A DNA stretch of 64,000 bases from Methylobacterium sp. NEAU K (GTDB lineage: Bacteria > Pseudomonadota > Alphaproteobacteria > Rhizobiales > Beijerinckiaceae). Where the stretch lies: NCBI RefSeq assembly GCF_030700285.1, contig NZ_JAUYZJ010000003.1, positions 62,001 through 126,000 of the forward strand, given 5' to 3'. The notes under the pieces are model-generated. The model was not told the DNA's origin and did no database searches. It worked only from the letters and a program-made list of their open reading frames with translations. The position numbers were made by a program, and so were the translations under genes. Shown here one piece after another: positions 34,613-41,562 of the stretch. Every line of letters starts with the position of its first letter. Position 1 is the stretch's first letter.

Positions 34613-35440
34613 TCAGGCGGCCGGGTTCACGGGCTGGTGCAGCCCCTTCGGCGAGATCGTGAAGATCTCGACGCCGGTCTCGGTGACCGCAACGGTGTGC
34701 TCGAACTGAGCGGAGAGCGAGCGGTCGCGGGTCACCGCCGTCCAGCCGTCGGCCAGCACCTTCACCGCCGGGCGTCCTAGGTTGATCATCGGCTCGATGG
34801 TGAAGAACTGGCCGGGCTTGAGCGGCACGTCGTAGCTCGCCTCGACGTAGTGCAGGATCGTGGGCGCGTCGTGGTACGTGCGACCCAACCCGTGGCCGCA
34901 GAAATCGCGCACCACCGAGCAGCGCTCGCTCTCGGCATAGGTCTGGATCGCCCGACCGATATCGTTGGTCGAGCCGCCGGGCCTCACCGCCGCGACGCCG
35001 CGCATCAGCGCCTCGTAGGTGATCTCGCACAGGCGCTGCGCCTTGCGGGGAACCTCGCCGACATAGGCCATCCTGCTCGAATCGCCGTGCCAGCCATCGA
35101 GAATCAGGCAGACGTCGAGATTGACGATGTCGCCCTCGCGCAGGGGCTTGTCGTTCGGGATACCGTGGCAGACCACGTGGTTGATCGAGGTGCAGATCGA
35201 CTTCGGATAGCCGCGGTAGAGCAGCGACGCCGGATAGGCGCCGTGGTCCATGGCAAACGTGTAGGCGAGGCGGTCGAGTTCCTCCGTGGTGACGCCGGGC
35301 TGCGTCGCCTCCATCAGAACGTCCAGGGCCTCGGCTGTGAGGCGGCCGGCCCGGCGCATGCCTTCGAAGCCCTCCGGGCCGTAGATCGGCGGCTCCGGGG
35401 CGCGGCGCGCGCCTTGCGCGCTGGCCTGTTCCTGTTGCAT
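34613..35440 (-). CDS. map: Methionine aminopeptidase type I
   Basis: Removes the initiator methionine from new proteins. It has 275 residues from ATG 35440. The metal ligands are in place: the aspartates in NLDVCLILDGWHGDSS, the histidine in GHGLGRTYHD, and the glutamates in FFTIEPM and QFEHTV. The first 20 or so residues are a variable leader. The Anbu peptidase encoded 5 kb away depends on exposure of its N-terminal threonine, which this type of enzyme can provide. It is divergent from the zinc-finger gene. Confidence 0.95.
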   Translation of the reverse strand: MQQEQASAQGARRAPEPPIYGPEGFEGMRRAGRLTAEALDVLMEATQPGVTTEELDRLAYTFAMDHGAYPASLLYRGYPKSICTSINHVVCHGIPNDKPLREGDIVNLDVCLILDGWHGDSSRMAYVGEVPRKAQRLCEITYEALMRGVAAVRPGGSTNDIGRAIQTYAESERCSVVRDFCGHGLGRTYHDAPTILHYVEASYDVPLKPGQFFTIEPMINLGRPAVKVLADGWTAVTRDRSLSAQFEHTVAVTETGVEIFTISPKGLHQPVNPAA

Positions 35441-35653
35441 CGGCGGGACTTTTTGCGGCGTCGTAAATCGGGTGCCCGCTCTATGTACGGTGCGGGGCGC
35501 GGCAGGCCAAGCGGCGCGCGGGCCGGAGTCGGATCTGGCCGGTCGGGTGAGGCTTGCGCCGGCCGCGGGGCTGGCGGCATAAGCGGCCGCGAGGCGCCCG
35601 GGAACGCCGGGCAGATTCGCCCTGCGGTCGGATGCGGGGCAGGCGAGGGCCGT

Positions 35654-35911
35654 ATGGCAGGCAAGGCGGTACCGCACTTCCACAACGAGCCGGGCGTGCC
35701 GGTGATCACGGTCGGCGTGAAGGAATTCATGTGCATCGGCGCGCTGCCGCCGTTCGACCACCCGCACGTGTTCCTCGACATGGGCGCCGAGACCGAGATC
35801 ATCTGCCAGTACTGCTCGACGCTGTATCGCTACCGTGCCGGCCTCAAGGCCGACGAGGCGGATCCGCAGGCCTGCGTCTGGCACGACGCCGCCCCGGCCG
35901 CGGCGGAGTAG
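35654..35911 (+). CDS. Zinc-finger CHCC domain protein
   Basis: An 85-residue protein of the zf-CHCC family, related to the small complex I subunit NDUFS6. The ligands are seen as a cysteine in EFMCIGA, a histidine in PFDHPHVFLDM and the pair in IICQYCSTLYRY. The start ATG 35654 (MAGKAVPHFHNEP) lies in the middle of a longer frame; similarity begins there. The FAD monooxygenase starts 11 bp downstream. Confidence 0.88.
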   Translation: MAGKAVPHFHNEPGVPVITVGVKEFMCIGALPPFDHPHVFLDMGAETEIICQYCSTLYRYRAGLKADEADPQACVWHDAAPAAAE

Positions 35912-35922
35912 CGCGTCCGCCC

Positions 35923-37119
35923 TTGCCCTCCGACAGTCGACCTCCTTTGGATATCGGAATCGTCGGAGCCGGGATCGGCGGCCTCACGGCCGCTCTGGCG
36001 CTGTCGGATGCCGGTCACGCCGTCACGGTGATCGAGCGCCGGACCGGCTTCAGCGAGGTCGGTGCCGGGATCCAGATCTCGCCGAACGCGAGCCGTGTGC
36101 TCGCCGGTCTCGGCCTCTCGGCCGCCCTGCGCCGGGCCGCGAGCGAGCCGCCGGCCGTCGACGTGCGCGCGCTCGACAGCGGCCGCCGCATCGGCGGTGT
36201 GACCCTCGGCGCACAGGCGCAGCAGCGCTTCGGCGCGCCCTATTATGTGATCCACCGCGCCGACCTGCAGACCCTACTACTCGACGCGCTGCGCAGTCGC
36301 CCGGCCATCCGCCTGATGATGGGTCGTGCCGTCACCGGCCTTGCCGAGAGAGAGACGGGCATCGTCCTGACGGCCGAGAGCGGCAGCGGTGCGCAGAATT
36401 CGAATTTCGACCTCGTGGTCGGCGCCGACGGGCTGCATTCGCGTCTGCGCGCCCATCTCGATGCGGCGCCGCTCAGGCCGGGCCGCGCCGCCGCTTGGCG
36501 GGCGCTCGTGCCCAGCGAGGCGGTGCCGGAGGCGCTGCGCGGCCCGGCGACGGGCCTCTGGCTCGGGCGAGGCAGGCACGTGGTGCATTATCCTGTGCGG
36601 GGTGGCCGCGCCCTCAACGTCGTGGCGGTGGTACCCGAGGCGGTGGGCGACGAGGATTGGGGCCGGCTCGGAGAGCCCGCTGTCCTGCGAGCCCATTTCC
36701 GCGGCTGCGCCGGGCCGCTGCGCGATCTCCTGGGTCTGCCCGATTCCTGGCTGGTCTGGTCGCTGGCCGACCGGGCCGTGGCCCGCCCGCTCGCCCGCGG
36801 CCGGGTCGCGCTGATCGGGGACGCCGCGCACCCGGTCCTGCCCTACCTCGCCCAGGGCGCCGCCCTGGCGATCGAGGATGCCGCCGCTCTCACAGGCGCC
36901 CTCGCCGACCACGCGAACGTGCCCGCGGCGCTCGCCACCTTCGCGGAGAGCCGGACGGCCCGGGTGCGGCGCGTGCAGAAGTCCGCCCGCGCCAATGGCC
37001 GGACCTATCATGCCGGACGCCTCGTCGGCTTCGCCCGCAACGCCGTGATGGCCCGCCTCGGCCCCGAGGGCATGCGCGACCGCTACGCGTGGCTCTACGG
37101 CTGGACGCCTCCGGCTTGA
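35923..37119 (+). CDS. FAD-dependent monooxygenase (salicylate hydroxylase-like)
   Basis: About 398 residues of the UbiH/PHBH flavoprotein group. The N-terminal IGIVGAGIGGLTAALALSDAG binds the FAD adenine. DLVVGADGLHSRLR is the DG motif. VALIGDAAHPVLPYLAQGAALAIEDA is the second FAD motif. There is no ATG near the N-terminus. TTG 35923 is the likely start, with TTG 35947 as the alternative. The substrate is unknown. The zinc-finger gene just upstream is probably co-transcribed. Confidence 0.88.
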   Translation: MPSDSRPPLDIGIVGAGIGGLTAALALSDAGHAVTVIERRTGFSEVGAGIQISPNASRVLAGLGLSAALRRAASEPPAVDVRALDSGRRIGGVTLGAQAQQRFGAPYYVIHRADLQTLLLDALRSRPAIRLMMGRAVTGLAERETGIVLTAESGSGAQNSNFDLVVGADGLHSRLRAHLDAAPLRPGRAAAWRALVPSEAVPEALRGPATGLWLGRGRHVVHYPVRGGRALNVVAVVPEAVGDEDWGRLGEPAVLRAHFRGCAGPLRDLLGLPDSWLVWSLADRAVARPLARGRVALIGDAAHPVLPYLAQGAALAIEDAAALTGALADHANVPAALATFAESRTARVRRVQKSARANGRTYHAGRLVGFARNAVMARLGPEGMRDRYAWLYGWTPPA

Positions 37120-37153
37120 TCGCGCAGGGCTGCGCGGGTACCGAAGGCCGCGG

Positions 37154-37240
<87 letters not shown>

Positions 37241-37388
37241 GCCCAGCACCAACCGTGGCGCCCGCTGACCGCTCCGGCCTCTGCGGCGATCGAAGCGCCG
37301 GAAAGGCCGCGATCGCTCGAATGCGAGCGAAACCCGAAACCTCTGCTTCCCGTCTTCCGTGGCAGCGTCCGTGACGGGAGATGCCACG

Positions 37389-37637
37389 ATGATCGACGCC
37401 CTACAGACCGCGACCGCCGGCATGACCCGGGCGACCGACCGGCTGGGGACGGCCGCCCGGACCATCGCCGCCAGTGGCGCCCGGGTCGGCGACACCGCCC
37501 TGCCGCCGGCTGCGCAAGTCGACCTGTCCAGCGCCGCCGCGGACCTGATCGGGTCGCAGACGTCCTTCGCGCTGAATGCCGCCGTGGCGCGCACCGCCGA
37601 CCGCATGACCGGTAAGCTCCTCGACATCAGCGCTTGA
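37389..37637 (+). CDS. Small flagellar rod/hook-like protein
   Basis: An 82-residue protein from ATG 37389, eight bases after GGGAG. The start (MIDALQTATAGMTRATDRLGTAARTIA) resembles the N-terminal helix of flagellar rod proteins. The end (DLIGSQTSFALNAAVARTADRMTGKLLDI) closely follows the rod/hook C-terminal motif D-I-AQRAYEAN-KV-RTADEM-GTLLDI. The two D0-type helices are joined by a short linker with no middle domain. No other flagellar gene is in the window. It ends 10 bases before the convergent YoaK gene. Confidence 0.7.
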   Translation: MIDALQTATAGMTRATDRLGTAARTIAASGARVGDTALPPAAQVDLSSAAADLIGSQTSFALNAAVARTADRMTGKLLDISA

Positions 37638-37647
37638 GAAACAGACC

Positions 37648-38367
37648 CTATTCCGCGCGCACCGAATCGGCCGCTCCGATCGCGGGGACAGCGAGCCATG
37701 TCAGGATCGCAGCTGCCGCGAACAGCAGCGTGACGCCGATCAGGCGATAGGCCACGACCCCCACAAGCCCGCCGACGAGGAACGCCCCCACCGTCTGCAG
37801 ATGAAGCCGCAGCTTCTGGGGATCGTGGGGCTTCAGTCCGCCGGGATCGCGCGCGCCATCGTCCAGCCAGCGCGCAAGCTCGATGCCGATGTCCGTGATC
37901 ATGCCGGTGACGTGCGTGGTCCGGACGCGGGCGACCGAGATCTTCGTCACCGCTGCGTTCTGAAGCCCGAGGGCGAAGCTCAGGCCGAGCACGAGGGCTT
38001 GCCCCCGGGCCGGCTCCTGTAGCGGCAGCGCGACGAGCCCGATGACGGCGAGGAGGGCTGGCTCGGTGCAGACGCTGTATGCGTAGGCCCCTTGGCGGGC
38101 GCGGCGGCGGCCACGGCGTATCAGCAGGGTCGAGGACGCGGATCCCAGGACGAACAGGAGGACGAGCAGCAGAGCCTGCGCGGCCAGGGCGAGATCGCCC
38201 GTTCCGATCCGGTCGGAGATCGCCGAGACGTTGCCGGTCATGTTCGAGGCATAGAGGCCGGCGGCATAGAACCCTGCGGTGTTCAGCGCGCCGGCCACTG
38301 CCGCCAGGGACAGCGCAAGGTTTCGGTCGGCCTTGGGAGTGCGGGTCTCGCCGTCGTGAACAAGCAT
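37648..38367 (-). CDS. YoaK family membrane protein (DUF1275)
   Basis: A 239-residue membrane protein with about six helices. DUF1275 features are GALNTAGFYAAGLYASNMTGNVS near residue 30 and NAAVTKISVARVRTTHVTGMITDIG near 140. The latter is the NAxxxxxxxxxxTTxxTG block typical of the family. Function unknown. The start ATG 38367 is chosen because upstream frame sequence is antisense to the HD-GYP gene. It lies 32 bp downstream of that gene. Confidence 0.87.
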   Translation of the reverse strand: MLVHDGETRTPKADRNLALSLAAVAGALNTAGFYAAGLYASNMTGNVSAISDRIGTGDLALAAQALLLVLLFVLGSASSTLLIRRGRRRARQGAYAYSVCTEPALLAVIGLVALPLQEPARGQALVLGLSFALGLQNAAVTKISVARVRTTHVTGMITDIGIELARWLDDGARDPGGLKPHDPQKLRLHLQTVGAFLVGGLVGVVAYRLIGVTLLFAAAAILTWLAVPAIGAADSVRAE

Positions 38368-38399
38368 GGGATCGTCGATGGTCGGTGTCAGGATCGCCG

Positions 38400-39788
38400 T
38401 CAGGCCGCCCGTGCCAGATCGCCCTCGATCGCGGCAAGCGCCCGCTCCAGCGCCGCGAAGCAGAACGGGTCGAAGGCCGTGTCGAGGTCGGCGCGCATGA
38501 TGCCCAGCGCCTTCGGCAGCGGCATCGCCGCCCGGTATGGCCGGTCCGCGGTGAGCGCGTCGAACACGTCCGCGACCGAGACGATCCGGGTCTCCAGGGC
38601 GATCTCCTCCGCCTTGAGCCCTCTCGGATAGCCCCGGCCGTCGAGGCGCTCGTGATGGGCGCCGCCGATCCGTGCCAAGTCCCGGAAGGCCGGTACGCGG
38701 GTCAGGATCGTCTCCGAAAGGAGCGCATGGGCGCGCATGTCCCGCCACTCGTCGTCATCGAGCTTGCCGGCCTTGTCGAGGATCGCGTTCGAGACGCCGA
38801 GCTTGCCGATGTCGTGCAGGAGCGCGGCCCGCCGGAGCCAGCGCCGGCGCTGCCCGTCGAGGCCGAGCTCGGCGGCCACCATGTCGGCATAGACGGCGAC
38901 GCGCTCGGAATGACCGGAGGTGAAGGGGCTCTTGGCGTCGATCACCTGGGCGAAAGCCCGGGCGATGTCGTCCAGATAGTCCTCGTCGACCACGATGAGG
39001 CTCTGCGCCGGCTCTAGCGCCGAGACCGCCGCCTCGACGTCCCCGGAGCCGAGCGTTTCCCAGAAGTGCGGCGCAGCCGTGGCGCGGACGAAGCACGCGA
39101 CGACATGCGGGTCGAACCACGTGCCGGAGCGGCTGCGGATCTCCGCAAGGGCCGCAGCGGGGCCGGCAGCGGTGTGGAATACGTCCGCCACCTGCGCCAA
39201 CAGGGCGATGCGGGCGTAGAGCGGGATCTCCGGCCCGGCGCGATGATCCGGGCGTCCCTTGCCGTTCCAGTGCTCGTCCAGCCCGTGGATCGCCGCGCAT
39301 ACGGCGGCCGGAAAGCGCAGGCGCGCGGCGATCTCGGCGCCGCGCTGGCAGCGGGTCTGGATCAGGTCGTCGACGATCGTGCCGCCGTTCTGGAGGATGT
39401 TGAGCACGGCCCGGAAACGTTCGGCCAAGCCGGCCTTGAGTCCAGTATGCGAGAACACGAAGCCAAGCACCTTCGGCAGGCTGTCGCTGACAGTTTTAAA
39501 GTCGCGTTTGAAGCCGATGTCGTCGGACAGGTAGAGGGCGCAGATCCGAGCCGCGTTGCTGGAGCAGCCCAGGTCCTTCAGCATGATCGTGTAGTAGAGC
39601 TCCCACAGCTCACGGGTCGGGAGGCCAAGCGCGCGTCCGACATGCATCCCGATGAAGGTCGCGCGCACGCAGTGGCCCGCCGGCTGTCCCTCCGTGAGAT
39701 CGAGGGCATGGCTCAGAGCCGCCAGGATGTCGGAAAGGCGAAGATCGTTCGAAGCGCCGCGGTCGACTTCGCAAAGTACCAGAGACAT
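38400..39788 (-). CDS. HD-GYP domain protein (putative c-di-GMP phosphodiesterase)
   Basis: A 462-residue soluble protein. The C-terminal HD-GYP domain is complete: His325-Asp326 in LLHDIGKLG and HHERLDGRGYP at 378-388, which predicts cyclic-di-GMP hydrolysis. The N-terminal half (about 20-200) looks like a second, degenerate HD domain. LKD replaces the HD pair at 70-72, and HGLDEHWNGKGRP at 168-180 stands where HHExxDGxGYP would be. No receiver or membrane domain is present. Confidence 0.92.
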   Translation of the reverse strand: MSLVLCEVDRGASNDLRLSDILAALSHALDLTEGQPAGHCVRATFIGMHVGRALGLPTRELWELYYTIMLKDLGCSSNAARICALYLSDDIGFKRDFKTVSDSLPKVLGFVFSHTGLKAGLAERFRAVLNILQNGGTIVDDLIQTRCQRGAEIAARLRFPAAVCAAIHGLDEHWNGKGRPDHRAGPEIPLYARIALLAQVADVFHTAAGPAAALAEIRSRSGTWFDPHVVACFVRATAAPHFWETLGSGDVEAAVSALEPAQSLIVVDEDYLDDIARAFAQVIDAKSPFTSGHSERVAVYADMVAAELGLDGQRRRWLRRAALLHDIGKLGVSNAILDKAGKLDDDEWRDMRAHALLSETILTRVPAFRDLARIGGAHHERLDGRGYPRGLKAEEIALETRIVSVADVFDALTADRPYRAAMPLPKALGIMRADLDTAFDPFCFAALERALAAIEGDLARAA

Positions 39789-39914
39789 CCGTCCGCGATC
39801 CCGTCACAACCTACGGGACATTAGCGCGCTAGGAATGAACACGCCGTTGCGCGCGGTGACGCCCGCGTCGAAGAACGGCTCGCGTCCCCGTACAGGCGCG
39901 CGAGCCGGTCACGC

Positions 39915-40298
39915 TCACCAGTCGCGGCGGCCGCCGTAGCCGTGGTCGTAGCCCCAATCGTCATGCCACGCCCGGCGGGCGTAGCCGTAGCCGTAGCCGA
40001 CCGGCACCCGATCGTAGGTGACGACCCGCCGGGTGGCGTAGACCGGGCCGTCGTCCTCAAAGGCGCGATAGACGGGGGCCGGCCGCACCACCACCGGCGC
40101 GGGCGCGTAGCCATAATCGGCATAGCCGTAGGCGGGCGCCGCGTGGGCCTGAGCCGCGGCCCCGAGCAGGGCGCCGGCCGCAAAGCCGCCGATGAGGCCT
40201 GCCGCGATGGCGCCGCCGCCGCGCGCCTCGGCGGCCGAGGAGGCCAGGGTGCCCGCGCCGACCAGCGCGGCGGCCGAGAGCAGAGCGATGCGTTTCAT
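39915..40298 (-). CDS. Secreted Gly/Tyr-rich hypothetical protein
   Basis: A 127-residue protein from ATG 40298 (MKRIALLSAAALVGAGTLASSAAEARGG) with a clear signal peptide, then a glycine-zipper-like stretch (GLIGGFAAGALLGAAAQ). The C-terminal half is dominated by tyrosine, glycine and arginine repeats (YGYADYGYAPAP, YGYGYARR, DHGYGGRRDW). Proteins of this type are common in Methylobacterium, without known function. Confidence 0.8.
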   Translation of the reverse strand: MKRIALLSAAALVGAGTLASSAAEARGGGAIAAGLIGGFAAGALLGAAAQAHAAPAYGYADYGYAPAPVVVRPAPVYRAFEDDGPVYATRRVVTYDRVPVGYGYGYARRAWHDDWGYDHGYGGRRDW

Positions 40299-40405
40299 GA
40301 CCTGTCTCCGAATGAAGCGCGGGGTCGCCGCGGCGCCCCGGATCACGGGAGACAACATCCCACAGCCGCGCTGCACGGCACCTGAAGCGCGTCTGCAGCG
40401 CTCGT

Positions 40406-40639
40406 TCAGCTCGCGCGGTCGTCTTCCGTACCGGGCGCCTCCCGGACATAGCCGCGCGAGATGAGACGGCTGCGCTCGCGGGTGCGCCGTTCGGCATCCA
40501 TCAGGTCCGACAGGGCATCGGCGACTGCGCAACGGAGCGCGATGCCGGCGTCGCCGCCGGCGAAGCCGAGATAGGCAGCACTGATCGCCTCCACGGGGCA
40601 GGCGTGATCCTCTCGGGTGGCAATCGCCTGGGTCAGCAT
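40406..40639 (-). CDS. Small cytosolic hypothetical protein
   Basis: A 77-residue protein from ATG 40639 (MLTQAIATREDHACPVEAISAAYLGFAG). An ideal AAGGAG site lies six bases before it, which supports a real gene. The C-terminal half is rich in arginine and acidic residues (DAERRTRERSRLISRGYV). I recognise no family. Its upstream region holds a CtrA-like site and two DnaA boxes. Confidence 0.65.
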   Translation of the reverse strand: MLTQAIATREDHACPVEAISAAYLGFAGGDAGIALRCAVADALSDLMDAERRTRERSRLISRGYVREAPGTEDDRAS

Positions 40640-40689
40640 CAAGGTCTCCTTCGTTGCGCCCTGGAACGAAAAGAGAACAAGCCATAATG

Positions 40690-40705
40690 GTTAACGTTTG
40701 GTCAA
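40690..40705 (-). promoter_or_regulatory. Candidate CtrA-like site
   Basis: The minus strand reads TTGACCAAACGTTAAC (TTGA-N7-TTAAC), one base from the CtrA consensus. It lies about 50 bases upstream of the 77-residue gene. The TTGACC could instead be a sigma-70 -35 element for that gene. Confidence 0.4.
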
Positions 40706-40742
40706 CGCCCCCGCGGGCACGCCCTCACGAACCGCCCAACCC

Positions 40743-40783
40743 TGTGGATAACGAGGATCGGGCTGCGCGCAGGCTGTGGATAG
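40743..40783. promoter_or_regulatory. Two DnaA boxes
   Basis: TGTGGATAA at 40743-40751 is the exact complement of the DnaA box TTATCCACA. TGTGGATAG at 40775-40783 is one base different and in the same orientation, 32 bases apart (about three helical turns). They lie between the 77-residue gene and the CMD-like gene. Confidence 0.5.
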
Positions 40784-40789
40784 CGCGGT

Positions 40790-41410
40790 TCACTCGGGCA
40801 TTCGGGGCAGCCGCTGTCCATCCGCGGGAATCGGATAGCGCGCCGCGTTCAGCTCCATAGCCAGCAGGGTGTAGTAGCCGGAGATCGCCGCCAGATCGAC
40901 GATCCCGCTCTTGCCGAAACGCGCTTCGGCGCGGGCGAAGGTCGCGTCCGAGACGCGCTTGGACTCCTGCAACTCGGTCGTGAAATCGTAGACGATCGTC
41001 TCGTCCTCGCTCATCTGCGCGGGCCGGCGCCCGTCGCGGATCGCCGCGATGATCGCGGGGGCGATCCCCGTCTTCTCGGCGATGGGAGCGTGGACGTACC
41101 ACTCGTAATCCTGCGTCCAGCGGCGGGCGGTGAGCAGGATCACCAGCTCCGAGAGCGTAGTGCCGATCTTCGGCTTGAACCGCAGGTAGTCACCCATCGA
41201 CCGGGCGAGGGTCATCACCTCGGGCGAGTGCATCAGCGGCTCGAACGGGCCGAACGGCGGCTTGCCGCGGGCCTGCGTGAACGCGTCCGCCGCCTGCTTC
41301 TGCTCGGGGGTGTAGTCCTGGGGCGGAATGGTCGGCAGGCGGTCCTGCGCGATCGCGGCGGCCGGCAGGGCAGCCAGCACTGCGACGATCACGGCGCGGC
41401 AAACTCTCAT
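40790..41410 (-). CDS. Exported carboxymuconolactone decarboxylase-like protein
   Basis: A 206-residue protein with a signal peptide (MRVCRAVIVAVLAALPAAAIAQD) followed by an AhpD/CMD-type helical fold (SELVILLTARRWTQDYEWYVHAPIAEKTGI). The peroxidase CxxC of AhpD is absent, and the E-Y-HAP pattern is that of CMD family members without cysteines. Periplasmic export of this normally cytosolic fold is unusual but recurrent. Substrate unknown. Confidence 0.85.
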   Translation of the reverse strand: MRVCRAVIVAVLAALPAAAIAQDRLPTIPPQDYTPEQKQAADAFTQARGKPPFGPFEPLMHSPEVMTLARSMGDYLRFKPKIGTTLSELVILLTARRWTQDYEWYVHAPIAEKTGIAPAIIAAIRDGRRPAQMSEDETIVYDFTTELQESKRVSDATFARAEARFGKSGIVDLAAISGYYTLLAMELNAARYPIPADGQRLPRMPE

Positions 41411-41562
41411 CGTTTCACTCCCAGGTTGTTGGGATCACGATCGCGGCTGCGCGCCCCGAGAGCCAGGGCCTCGGGTACCAGATCGGTATCGATCGCGGGC
41501 GAGCGTCACCATTCAGCCCGGGTGGTTGCGCCCGGCGCCCGGCCGGGCCATCAGCGGATGCG

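Noticed and set aside
39915-40298. Tyr/Gly repeats as a tandem DNA repeat or CRISPR-like array
   Set aside because: The repetition is in amino-acid composition inside one secreted protein; there are no regular direct repeats with unique spacers.
40743-40783. DnaA boxes as a replication origin
   Set aside because: Only two boxes, no AT-rich unwinding region, and no dnaA, parAB, repABC or hemE nearby.
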